From contig CAJKGK010000028.1 in NCBI GenBank assembly GCA_905199445.1, forward strand, positions 1-38,394: a stretch of 38,394 bases of DNA, read 5' to 3'. The position numbers were made by a program, and so were the translations under genes. Positions within the stretch are counted from its first letter, which is position 1. The number at the start of each line of letters is the position of its first letter. This DNA is from an uncultured Lachnospiraceae bacterium (GTDB lineage Bacteria > Bacillota > Clostridia > Lachnospirales > Lachnospiraceae). This document shows, piece after piece, positions 30,784 to 38,394 of the stretch. The notes beneath the pieces were generated by a model. It searched no databases, was not told the origin of the DNA, and worked only from the letters and a program-made list of their open reading frames with translations.

Positions 30784-32211
30784 CTAAACCATGGTTTCGA
30801 AATTTATATCGTTAAAATCTGACGCATCAGCCATAAGCTCCAGACGATGAATATATTTTTCCAGAGCATTGGTCTGACGCCCCAGGTCAGTCATGAGTTT
30901 TTCCATGTCTTTCATATTTTGATCCAAAAGATTAACTCTCTCTTTTTGGGACACTGCCCTTAAATCATGTATCTCAGATCCCTCGATCTGTGCCACGATT
31001 GCCTTAAGATCATGGCTTTGTTCTTCAATTTTTTTTGCATATTGTTTTATTTTTTTGTGATTTTGAAAAACAATCGCTGATTTTGAAAGAATCTCCTCTT
31101 GGCACTGTCTCATATCCCTGTGTTTTGGTCCCTCATCCTGGCAAAACGCCTGCACAGCCCTTCTATAAGTATCTTTATCCCCAACCCGGATCGCTGTCTG
31201 CATATAACCAAGACAATGATTCACAAACGGTTTCCATTCCGGATCACCTTCCATGCAGGCGCCCTCAAGCCTTTGCCCGATCACCGCCAGCTGTTCATCG
31301 CAAATATGGCCAAAAGTTTCACACCCCTGCACAGCCAGTCGATGAAACCAGTGATACTTCTCATAAACAAGCGGGGGCTCTGAGTCCAATTTAAACCGTC
31401 TGGCAGCCATTGCGCTCAGGCTCTCTCCAGGTTCACACCATCCCTTCAGCTTTTCAATCTGTTGTCCCACAGCTTCCAGGGCAGCGTCATCTTCAAGATA
31501 GCGTTCGATCACCCCAAGCTGGCGGCATTGATTATCGGGAAGCCATGCGCCCACAACCTGTTTAAAATCACGGAAATGATACCATGCCCATATAAAATCC
31601 ACATAATCATCCACAGCCTGAAAATCGACTTTGTCGGTCCCAGTGCCTGTTATAGTTCTGTGTAAAAACAGATGCTTCACCATATAATCAATATCCTCTC
31701 GTAAAAGTAGATTCAGACAGCTGACACATTCTGCCCCAAAGATTTGTTCCAGACGTTCATAAAAAGTCAGCCTCTGGAAACTGACGTCCCATAAAATCCG
31801 GGGAAAAAGCCGGGGATTCATAAAAATACTGTCTGAATCTGAGAAATAACTCCGAATCAGATCAACCGTCACTGGACTGTAAATCAAAATCAGATGATGC
31901 GCAACATTATTTTTTCTCAGTTTTTCCAGAAGATCCATCGCTTCTTTATGGTCTTTAAGGGCGCTAAAAACCTGAATACTAAATACAAAGGCCAGAAATT
32001 TTTTATTCATATCCGAAAGTACATCCAAACACACAGATATAGCTAAAGCCTGATCTACAAAAAAAATGTCCGTATATCCCGCACGCTTTAGCTCATAGTA
32101 TAAGTATTGTCTAAAGTTAAGCCGCAGCAGACTCGGCGTATAATATCGATCACTGTCATTGGCAAAAACCAGATGAAACAGCCCATTGGTACAGTCAAAC
32201 CGCATCCTCAT
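30784..32211 (-). CDS. First gene of the Vps4-like cassette, alpha/beta N-terminus plus C-terminal coiled coil, 475 aa
   Basis: Not recognised. About residues 1-110 alternate strands and helices (LRLNFRQYLYYELKRAGYTDIFFVD, KFLAFVFSIQVFSAL, HHLILIYSP) like a Rossmann-type NTPase domain, but no P-loop is visible. A helical middle follows, and the last about 120 residues are coiled coil, with a tail ADASDFNDINFETMV. The ORF is open 14 codons upstream, but 32211 has AAAGGTGG before it, and the longer version would run through the terminator. The lack of a separate promoter is notable (see the junction terminator). Confidence 0.75.
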   Translation of the reverse strand: MRMRFDCTNGLFHLVFANDSDRYYTPSLLRLNFRQYLYYELKRAGYTDIFFVDQALAISVCLDVLSDMNKKFLAFVFSIQVFSALKDHKEAMDLLEKLRKNNVAHHLILIYSPVTVDLIRSYFSDSDSIFMNPRLFPRILWDVSFQRLTFYERLEQIFGAECVSCLNLLLREDIDYMVKHLFLHRTITGTGTDKVDFQAVDDYVDFIWAWYHFRDFKQVVGAWLPDNQCRQLGVIERYLEDDAALEAVGQQIEKLKGWCEPGESLSAMAARRFKLDSEPPLVYEKYHWFHRLAVQGCETFGHICDEQLAVIGQRLEGACMEGDPEWKPFVNHCLGYMQTAIRVGDKDTYRRAVQAFCQDEGPKHRDMRQCQEEILSKSAIVFQNHKKIKQYAKKIEEQSHDLKAIVAQIEGSEIHDLRAVSQKERVNLLDQNMKDMEKLMTDLGRQTNALEKYIHRLELMADASDFNDINFETMV

Positions 32212-32230
32212 TTCCACCTTTCCCAGGGTA

Positions 32231-32281
32231 TAAAAAAATACCCCAGCCATCATTCATAATTGAATGATACAACTGAGGTAT
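32231..32281 (-). terminator. Intrinsic terminator between cardiolipin synthase and the cassette
   Basis: On the minus strand, ATACCTCAG (32281-32273) pairs with CTGGGGTAT (32246-32238), and inside it ATCATTCA pairs perfectly with TGAATGAT; a run of seven T (32238-32232) follows. It ends only about 20 nt before the first cassette gene. The 3' arm GGGGTAT can also pair with ATACCC directly after the U-tract, giving an alternative hairpin next to the ribosome binding site. Confidence 0.8.
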
Positions 32282-32306
32282 ATCATTATTTTTTTTATAA
32301 CAAATT

Positions 32307-33842
32307 CTACAAAAGGGGAGCAAAAACTCGAAGAACCGCCCGGAACAGACCTTTAAAGAATCCTGTACGGGTATCTTCCAGATGGATTTCACGACTTTCA
32401 TTAATGGTATCCAGGGCATCCTGTTTAACCGCCATTACCGCTTTTGTGCGGTACATATACACACCACACTCAAAGTGCAGATAAAGACTCCGGTAATCCA
32501 GATTAATGGTCCCCACTGTGGCCACACAGTCATCGGCCACAAAACACTTGGCATGGATAAAGCCCGGTGTATATTCAAAAATACGCACCCCTGCTTCCAA
32601 AAGCTGCTCATAATACGATTGAGTCAACATAAAAACCATCTTTTTATCAGGAATTCCCGGCGTGACAATTCGAACGTCCACGCCCCTTCTGGATGCCAGA
32701 CAGAGTGCGGTCATCATCTCATTATCAATGATCAGATAAGGTGTAAATATATAGACATAGCGAACGGCCTGATTGATAATATTCAGATAAACACTTTCCC
32801 CCACAACTTCATCATCCAGAGGTGAATCCCCATATGGCTGTATAAAACCATCTTCATAACTGTTCTGAATATGTACATTAGGCATATACAGGGCATAATC
32901 CACATCCTGTTTTGGAGAAAAGGCATTCCACATCTGTAAAAACATGGCAGTAAAATTCCATACGGCCTCCCCTCTGATCATTATCGCGGTATCCTTCCAA
33001 TAACCGAAGCGCACAATTTCATTAATATATTCATCCGCCAGATTAATACCACCGGAAAATGCCGTATGCCCGTCAATAACCAAAATCTTTCGATGGTCCC
33101 GATTATTCATGGCCAGAGAAAATATCGGGATAAACCGGTTAAAAGCCATACACTTGATTCCCCAGGCCTCCATCTGCTTATAATAATGAACCGGAAGCAA
33201 TGAAACACAGCCCATATCATCATACATAAATCGAACATCCACGCCCTCGGCTGCCTTCTGTTTCAAGATTTCCAGAATCCCATTCCACATCTTTCCGTCA
33301 GCAACAATAAAATACTCCATAAAAATATAATGCTTTGCCTTTTTCAGTTCTTCCAGCATCACTTCATAGCAGGCTTCCCCCGTAGGAAAATACTGTGCCG
33401 TGGAATTTTTATACACAGGAAAGCCATTATTTTGAATATAAGCCGACTGGCCGGCCACAGAAGAATGATCTTTTTTCAGTTCTTCCATAACCTGAGGATT
33501 TTGAACAACCAGTTTCTGGAGTCTCGTCCCGGCTTTTTCGATTTTATTTCTCAGACCTCTGGAAGGATTTTTATTGCCAAGGGCCAGATACAAAAGTCCT
33601 CCAAGTAAGGGCATCAGTAAAATAGGGATCAGCCAGGCAAGCTTATACGCCGGATTATCCTTTTTATTTACAATCCACAGTGCCACAAGGACACTGATCA
33701 CAAAAAGACATACTTCAACCACAACAGAATATCTGCTCAGTTTAACAAACATAAAAAACAGCCATATCACCTGAATCAATATCAGTATGCCTACAATGAC
33801 AACTCTGCTCAGGAGCAGTTTCAAAAGTTTTTTCAATGACAT
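32307..33842 (-). CDS. cls: Cardiolipin synthase (phospholipase D family), 511 aa
   Basis: Transfers a phosphatidyl group between two phosphatidylglycerols at the membrane. Two N-terminal membrane segments (residues 14-34 and 43-60, then LAWLIPILLMPLLGGLLYLAL) precede two HKD phosphodiesterase motifs: RDHRKILVIDGHTAFSGG (H250, K252, D257) and FIHAKCFVADDCVATVGTINLD near 435. Length is normal. The start is uncertain: GTG at 33845 and ATG at 33842 are too close to GAGGTGAT, which would serve a TTG at 33836 (MKKLLKLLL) better. It precedes the Vps4-like cassette, so a lipid link is worth testing. Confidence 0.93.
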   Translation of the reverse strand: MSLKKLLKLLLSRVVIVGILILIQVIWLFFMFVKLSRYSVVVEVCLFVISVLVALWIVNKKDNPAYKLAWLIPILLMPLLGGLLYLALGNKNPSRGLRNKIEKAGTRLQKLVVQNPQVMEELKKDHSSVAGQSAYIQNNGFPVYKNSTAQYFPTGEACYEVMLEELKKAKHYIFMEYFIVADGKMWNGILEILKQKAAEGVDVRFMYDDMGCVSLLPVHYYKQMEAWGIKCMAFNRFIPIFSLAMNNRDHRKILVIDGHTAFSGGINLADEYINEIVRFGYWKDTAIMIRGEAVWNFTAMFLQMWNAFSPKQDVDYALYMPNVHIQNSYEDGFIQPYGDSPLDDEVVGESVYLNIINQAVRYVYIFTPYLIIDNEMMTALCLASRRGVDVRIVTPGIPDKKMVFMLTQSYYEQLLEAGVRIFEYTPGFIHAKCFVADDCVATVGTINLDYRSLYLHFECGVYMYRTKAVMAVKQDALDTINESREIHLEDTRTGFFKGLFRAVLRVFAPLL

Positions 33843-33924
33843 CACCTCAATTACTTGTTTTATCGGTCTTCCTGTTTCCTTTGATCCACATTTTTCGTAT
33901 TTTCGTCAGTCTGTCCACTGACTG

Positions 33925-33957
33925 AAAAAAGACTCTCAGAACATTATATCCTGAGAG
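33925..33957 (-). terminator. Intrinsic terminator after the isomerase gene
   Basis: On the minus strand CTCTCAG (33957-33951) pairs with CTGAGAG (33939-33933), followed by TCTTTTTTC. It lies 30 nt after the stop of the TIM-barrel gene. Confidence 0.85.
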
Positions 33958-33986
33958 CCCCTTAACGTCAAACAGCTTTCACAACA

Positions 33987-34901
33987 TCAGATCACAAACT
34001 GATCCAGATATCTCTTACTTAAAATAATGGATTTCTTCATATCTTCAAGGCTGCCTTCAAAAGCTTTATCTTCCACCTCAATACAGGTATAGCCATCAAA
34101 ACCAATATCTGTCAGTGCGGATACATACTTGCCCCAGTCCACATCTCCCAGCCCGGGAAGCTTTGGAGACATATATTCAAGCGGCGTGGCCAAAACGCCA
34201 ACATCTGCAAGCTTGTCCTTATAAACCTTGATATCCTTGTAGTGTACATGGAAGATCTTATCCTTAAATTCATAAAGCGGTTTAATGTAATCAATCTGCT
34301 GCCATACAAAATGAGACGGATCGTAATTAATGCCAAAGTTAGGGCTGTCGATAATCTCAAACACCTTTCTCCAGTTTGCCGGTGTTGTCATAATATTCTG
34401 TCCACCCGGCCACTCATCATCTGTAAATAACATCGGACAGTTTTCAATACCGATCTTTACACCCAGCTCCTCAGCCAGCTTTACAATCGGCGGCCAGACT
34501 TCTTTCACAATCTCAAGATTTTCGGCAACTGTCTTATCCGGCACACGCCCAACAAACGTTGTCACCATATTCACACCCAGCTTTGCAGAAGCCACAATCA
34601 GCTTTTTTAAATGTTCAACGTAAACCGCTCTCTTTTCCAGATCCGGATCCATGGTATTGGGATAGTAGGCCAAAGAAGAAATCTCAATGCCCCTGTCAGA
34701 AACATATTTTTTAATATAAGCAATTTTTTCGTCATCCAGCGTATCCACGTCAATATGCGTCACCCCTGCATATCTGCGGACAGCCTTTCCTTTTGGCCAG
34801 CACGCTACCTCAACACACTGAAATCCATTTTCTGCAAGAAAATCAATCATCTCTTCAAATGACAAATCCCCTAAAATCGCACTTACTAAACCTAATTTCA
34901 T
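33987..34901 (-). CDS. Sugar phosphate isomerase/epimerase, xylose-isomerase-like TIM barrel, 304 aa
   Basis: A member of the AP-endonuclease 2/xylose isomerase-like TIM-barrel family, which acts on inositol or keto-sugar substrates. Metal-binding motifs are visible: IENCPML (Glu), NYDPSHFVWQ, VHYKDIKV and a final CIEVEDKAFEG. It starts MKLGLVSAILGDLSFEEMIDFL, with AGGAGG upstream. It is a stand-alone gene with its own promoter and terminator, so its substrate cannot be inferred from neighbours. Related annotations include IolE-like and hydroxypyruvate isomerase-like. Confidence 0.92.
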   Translation of the reverse strand: MKLGLVSAILGDLSFEEMIDFLAENGFQCVEVACWPKGKAVRRYAGVTHIDVDTLDDEKIAYIKKYVSDRGIEISSLAYYPNTMDPDLEKRAVYVEHLKKLIVASAKLGVNMVTTFVGRVPDKTVAENLEIVKEVWPPIVKLAEELGVKIGIENCPMLFTDDEWPGGQNIMTTPANWRKVFEIIDSPNFGINYDPSHFVWQQIDYIKPLYEFKDKIFHVHYKDIKVYKDKLADVGVLATPLEYMSPKLPGLGDVDWGKYVSALTDIGFDGYTCIEVEDKAFEGSLEDMKKSIILSKRYLDQFVI

Positions 34902-34967
34902 TGCTTTTAGTCCTCCTCAAAAACTTTTACCTAAAATATACGCAGATACTATAACTGCTATATAGGT

Positions 34968-36140
34968 CTATTGTACCATATTTAATCGCATTTTGTAAAT
35001 ATTTCGATCCTGAACAAAATTTTCTGTACTATACAGCACAAGTATGTCGGTAATTTGATGTTCCCGGATAAAATCCGTCATATTCACATTCGCATATCTT
35101 AGATCCAGCATATAAGTTTTTTCAAAATGCAGGGCCGCAAAAGGCACAAAACTGTTGGCATAGGAATCTTTAATCACCAACAGCCGCCGATCAGATTCAC
35201 AGGCCTGCTGCTCGATCTTGACGGTCCCATAATTTCCGCCAAAAAACACCGCATACTGATCCTTTGTGGCAAGCTTATCCAGATCATAAAATCCATCCCT
35301 TGCCTGAGATTCCTCATTGACAAAAACCTTCCACAGGGCCGGATAAGTCCATAATTCAATGGAATCCGGCTGCATTGGCACGTTCACCCGTGAGTTCAGT
35401 GTACCCAGAAAATCAGAAGTCACCGTCTGTCGGTCAAAATCCCTTTCGGGTACAGGCTCAAAACCCAAAGACTGTGCCCACATGGTATAGGCCAGATAAG
35501 CGCCATAGGTTGTCCAGTGATGATCGGTTCTGTAAAAAATCTGCTTCTCATTTTCCTGAGATTCCAAAGCGTTTTGACTTAAAAGATCGGTCACATCAAT
35601 CACCGTCTCCTCAGGCATCGTTTCCTTCAGATCGTCCAAAAGCTGCCTTTGATCATAAACCGGAGCAAAAGCCGGAAGCTGTGCCTTAAGTATGCAGGAT
35701 GCCGTGGGCACAAGAAGGACACGGGCGGATTGAATATTTTCCATATGCTTAATGCCTTCAAAAAAAACCGGAAGCACGTCCATGTTCAGCCTGGCCTGTT
35801 GTCCCGTAAAGAGTCCGGCATCTGATTTCTGAAAAAAATAATCATCACTGCCAAAATAAACACCGCCGGTATCTTTCATGCCTCTGGCCAGCTCCAGACC
35901 GGTTTTTAAGGCAATCCATTCATTACGCCCGATAAACTGATCAGAAATATAAGCCTCATAATCTTTGGCAAAGCTGCCGTCAAAAAAACTTTTGGCACTG
36001 AATTGGGGTCTTGTCTGCAAATACCGGTTTTCATGATCCGAGAACTGCTGCTCAGGCTTTAAAAACCCCATCACCGTCAAACCGTATAGGGCCCCTAAAA
36101 ACACAATAATGATCACTCTATTTGTCTTCTTTTTATTCAT
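34968..36140 (-). CDS. DHHW/AlgJ-like envelope acyl-transfer partner protein, 390 aa
   Basis: A single N-terminal membrane anchor (residues 8-27, RVIIIVFLGALYGLTVMGFL) is followed by an extracytoplasmic SGNH-like domain. The DHHW motif is FYRTDHHWTTYGAYLAY (D206, H207, H208), and IKDSYANSF provides the candidate nucleophile serine. Such proteins (AlgJ/AlgX-like, DHHW family) move acyl groups delivered by an MBOAT partner onto an exopolysaccharide or wall polymer. The MBOAT gene is 23 nt upstream in the same operon. The polymer is unknown. Confidence 0.9.
   Translation of the reverse strand: MNKKKTNRVIIIVFLGALYGLTVMGFLKPEQQFSDHENRYLQTRPQFSAKSFFDGSFAKDYEAYISDQFIGRNEWIALKTGLELARGMKDTGGVYFGSDDYFFQKSDAGLFTGQQARLNMDVLPVFFEGIKHMENIQSARVLLVPTASCILKAQLPAFAPVYDQRQLLDDLKETMPEETVIDVTDLLSQNALESQENEKQIFYRTDHHWTTYGAYLAYTMWAQSLGFEPVPERDFDRQTVTSDFLGTLNSRVNVPMQPDSIELWTYPALWKVFVNEESQARDGFYDLDKLATKDQYAVFFGGNYGTVKIEQQACESDRRLLVIKDSYANSFVPFAALHFEKTYMLDLRYANVNMTDFIREHQITDILVLYSTENFVQDRNIYKMRLNMVQ
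34970..34999 (-). promoter_or_regulatory. Sigma-A-type promoter of the isomerase gene, inside the end of the DHHW gene
   Basis: On the minus strand TTTACA (34999-34994), an 18-nt spacer and TACAAT (34975-34970) overlap the last codons of the preceding gene; the start site is about 60 nt before the ATG. Confidence 0.55.
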
Positions 36141-36163
36141 CTTTCATCACCTCATCAGACTGG

Positions 36164-37561
36164 CTAAAATCGGAAATAAAGAAACGGATTATAGGTGGCA
36201 TCTACAAGGTATGCCAGTGACGCCACAAAAATCCCCCCATAAAAAACCAGCTTTAAAACAAGCCGTCCCCATTCCGGCAGTCGGTCGCAAAGCCATTGTG
36301 CGGCCCTCGCAGGCAAAGGGGTACTGCCCAGGATCAGACACAACAGCAGCACCAGATTTGTATACAAAAGATAAATACCGCCGTCAGATACCGCCTGTCC
36401 ACTAAACATGGCCAGCACATAAGCCCCCGTCTGTCCCAAATCTTCGCAGGCAAACAAAACCCAGCCAAACAGCACAATCACCGCCGTATAAAGCCATGAC
36501 AAAAAACCAGGCATCCTGGACAGCCATTTTTTAAGTACAAATTTTTCCAACAGTAAAAACACACCATAATACAGTCCCCACAAAAGGAAATTAAAACTGG
36601 CCCCATGCCACAGTCCGGTTAAAAACCAGACGATTAGAATATTTCGCACCCCATGCCGCCGGTTGCCGCCCAGGGGAATGTACACATAATCCCTGAACCA
36701 CTGACCCAGGGAAATATGCCAGTGACGCCAGAACTGGGTAATACTTTTCGTCACATAAGGATAATCAAAATTTTTCAGGAAGTGGAAACCAAACATCCGC
36801 CCAAGACCAATGGCCATATCCGAATAACCGGAAAAATCAAAATAGATTTGAAAAGCAAACGCCAAAATTCCCAGCCAGGCAGACAGCACAGACATCTGAT
36901 CCGGCACGGTTTTAGATACTGTATCCCAGATCATCCCTGCGTTATTGGCAAGAAGTACTTTTTTCCCCAGTCCAATCAAAAACAGGTGAATCCCTGCCGC
37001 AAAATCTTCTGCGGTTTCCTCTCGCTTCCAAAGTTCCCCGGCAATGGTTTTAAATTGGACAATAGGGCCTGCAATCAGCTGGGGAAACATAGCCACGTAG
37101 CAGCCAAAGGACAAAATATTACGCTGTGCCTTTGCCTCTCCCCGATACACATCAATCGTATAGGACATGGTCTGAAACGTATAAAAAGATATACCTACCG
37201 GCAGAGGCAGCTCTGGATTGACAAAGCCGGTATTAAAAATCATATTCACTGTATCAATCAGAAAACCGGAATATTTAAAAAAACCCAGAAGCCCCAGATT
37301 AATTATAATCGATGAAATAACGGTCCATCTGGCTCTGCCCCGATGCCCTGCAGCCATAAAGCGGGAAACAAGCAGACCGTGCGTATAATCCACAACCGTG
37401 GAAAAAAGCATCAATATGACATATACCGGCTCGCCCCAGGCATAAAAAATAAGGCTCATCACAAACAGCACCGTATTTTTTAGTACCCTGGGACTTAAAA
37501 AATAAAGCAGCAGCACAGCCGGAAGAAAACGAAACAAAAACAGCAGACTGGAAAATACCAT
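36164..37561 (-). CDS. MBOAT O-acyltransferase (AlgI/DltB-like), 465 aa
   Basis: A polytopic membrane protein with about ten hydrophobic segments. It carries the MBOAT signature: FDFSGYSDMAIGLGRMFGF, SITQFWRHWHISLGQWFRDYVYIPLGGNRR and the invariant histidine H319 in LTGLWHGASF. It would transfer acyl groups across the membrane for the DHHW protein. The ORF is open nine codons upstream, but the ATG at 37561 has GGAGGAAA and yields the family-typical MVFSSLLFLFRFLP. An alginate locus is not suggested; acetylation of an exopolysaccharide is the usual inference. Confidence 0.94.
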   Translation of the reverse strand: MVFSSLLFLFRFLPAVLLLYFLSPRVLKNTVLFVMSLIFYAWGEPVYVILMLFSTVVDYTHGLLVSRFMAAGHRGRARWTVISSIIINLGLLGFFKYSGFLIDTVNMIFNTGFVNPELPLPVGISFYTFQTMSYTIDVYRGEAKAQRNILSFGCYVAMFPQLIAGPIVQFKTIAGELWKREETAEDFAAGIHLFLIGLGKKVLLANNAGMIWDTVSKTVPDQMSVLSAWLGILAFAFQIYFDFSGYSDMAIGLGRMFGFHFLKNFDYPYVTKSITQFWRHWHISLGQWFRDYVYIPLGGNRRHGVRNILIVWFLTGLWHGASFNFLLWGLYYGVFLLLEKFVLKKWLSRMPGFLSWLYTAVIVLFGWVLFACEDLGQTGAYVLAMFSGQAVSDGGIYLLYTNLVLLLCLILGSTPLPARAAQWLCDRLPEWGRLVLKLVFYGGIFVASLAYLVDATYNPFLYFRF

Positions 37562-37673
37562 AAAAATTTCCTCCAATAATGATTCCATAAAGTATGGCTA
37601 TAATTATATAGAGTATACCCTTAAAATGCCAGTCTGAAAATATTAAAAAAGTCTGACAAACCACAAACATCCT

Positions 37674-38394
37674 TTATTGCTGTGCACTATTAAATCTCCT
37701 CACCCCATCGCTCACCTGCCTATGAAGCAAAAGCAGACAAATCAAGTTGGGCACGGCCATGCAGCCGTTCATAATATCCGAAAAATCCCATACAAGCTTT
37801 AACGAAGCCACCGCACCTAAAAATGTGCCCACGCAATATAATAAACGGTAAATCATCACCGGCATGCCCATGCCTGATGGACAAAAATATTCCAGCGCCT
37901 TTTCCCCATAATATTCCCATCCAATAATCGTTGCAAAGGCAAACAGAGTAATTCCCACGGTAATCACCAGACGCCCCGGAGTTCCCAGCGCCATTTCAAA
38001 GACCTTATTTGTCAGCGCTACGCCTTCCAGCAGTTTTCCTTTGTCATCCACGGCACCCAGCATACCGGATGAGGCAATCGCCAGCCCGGTAGCACTGCAG
38101 ACAATAATGGTATCAAAAAAAGTTCCGGTCATTGTAATATACCCCTGCCGAATCGGAGAATCGGTTTTTGCGGCAGCCGCCGCAATAGGTGCAGAACCCA
38201 GGCCAGCCTCATTGGAAAAAACGCCTCTGGATATTCCCCACCGCATCGCCTGGGCCATGGATACAGTCAGTGTACCTCCGAGACCGCCGCTGATGGCTCT
38301 GGGGCAGAAAGCAAGCTCCAGCATTTGGGCAATACCAGTACCCAGGTTTTCAAAATTTACGGCGATAACCGCCCCAGTGCAGTCCAGATAAGAC
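37674..38394 (-). CDS. AGCS-family sodium:alanine/glycine symporter, 5' part outside window
   Basis: About 240 C-terminal residues are present; the frame is open to the window edge. The family blocks GISRGVFSNEAGLGSAPIAAAAAKT, GTFFDTIIVCSATGLAIASSG and AFATIIGWEYYGEKALEYF are all typical of AlsT/DagA proteins. Several membrane segments are visible. It ends normally (FNSAQQ stop). The incoming end reads SYLDCTGAVIAVNFENLGTG, so the window edge cuts the middle of the gene. Confidence 0.95.
   Translation of the reverse strand, partial: SYLDCTGAVIAVNFENLGTGIAQMLELAFCPRAISGGLGGTLTVSMAQAMRWGISRGVFSNEAGLGSAPIAAAAAKTDSPIRQGYITMTGTFFDTIIVCSATGLAIASSGMLGAVDDKGKLLEGVALTNKVFEMALGTPGRLVITVGITLFAFATIIGWEYYGEKALEYFCPSGMGMPVMIYRLLYCVGTFLGAVASLKLVWDFSDIMNGCMAVPNLICLLLLHRQVSDGVRRFNSAQQ

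Noticed and set aside
1..38394. CRISPR array, tRNA, rRNA, prophage or insertion sequence
   Set aside because: No regularly spaced repeats, clover-leaf or rRNA motifs, integrase or transposase were seen on reading either strand.

Overview
The window looks like chromosome from an anaerobic, gut-type Firmicute of class Clostridia, most plausibly Lachnospiraceae. The reasons are protein similarity as I recognise it: a thiolase/CoA-transferase set for acyl-CoA fermentation, a glycyl-radical-enzyme microcompartment of the fucose/rhamnose type, a cmk-ispH pair in one operon, and strong AGGAGG-type ribosome binding sites. No rRNA, tRNA, CRISPR array, insertion sequence or phage gene was seen. Almost everything is on the minus strand; only a DUF554 membrane protein and a PHP phosphatase gene are on the plus strand.

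Layout. (1) 1-3618: a tightly overlapped operon of an RpiR-type regulator, a HI0933-type flavoprotein, cytidylate kinase (cmk) and IspH, the last cut by the window edge. (2) 3901-8391: CoA-transferase subunits B and A, thiolase and a sigma-54 enhancer-binding regulator. Thiolase has a good -24/-12 promoter with three copies of a TGTCT-N7-AGACA-type site upstream, whereas the CoA-transferase pair has its own sigma-A promoter. (3) 8671-9351: a DUF554 membrane protein facing a bidirectional terminator. (4) 9528-23215: a complete B12-independent propanediol microcompartment locus. The glycyl radical 1,2-propanediol dehydratase, its activase, a PduU/EutS shell protein and EutP/PduV form one operon. 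A class II (fuculose/rhamnulose-phosphate) aldolase, a PduO-C-like protein, PduP, an alcohol dehydrogenase, four BMC-H proteins, PduL, PduN, PduS, PduT and a DeoR regulator form the second. Both promoters carry the same AAAAA(C/T)CAACAAA box just upstream of -35. The expected flow is sugar phosphate to lactaldehyde to 1,2-propanediol (reduction step not certainly assigned), then propionaldehyde, then propionyl-CoA/propionyl phosphate plus propanol.

(5) 23562-24299: a PHP-domain phosphatase. (6) 24336-32211: a seven-gene operon I do not recognise as a described system. It contains a Vps4-like AAA ATPase with an N-terminal helical domain resembling MIT, a small basic-to-acidic helical protein with the general shape of ESCRT-III subunits, two coiled-coil proteins, a protein with only part of an Hsp70/actin-type fold, a second AAA-like protein with a damaged P-loop, and a large first-gene protein ending in a coiled coil. 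It follows the cardiolipin synthase gene directly, separated by a terminator that leaves almost no room for a separate promoter. I consider this cassette the best candidate for a new system: a Vps4/ESCRT-III-like membrane-remodelling or disassembly machine. (7) 32307-38394: cardiolipin synthase, a TIM-barrel sugar isomerase/epimerase, a DHHW/AlgJ-like protein paired with an MBOAT acyltransferase, and the C-terminal part of an AGCS sodium:amino-acid symporter.

The upstream steps of fucose or rhamnose use (transport, isomerase, kinase) are not in the window, so the microcompartment substrate is inferred from the aldolase and the dehydratase. All assignments are by reading; no database was searched.
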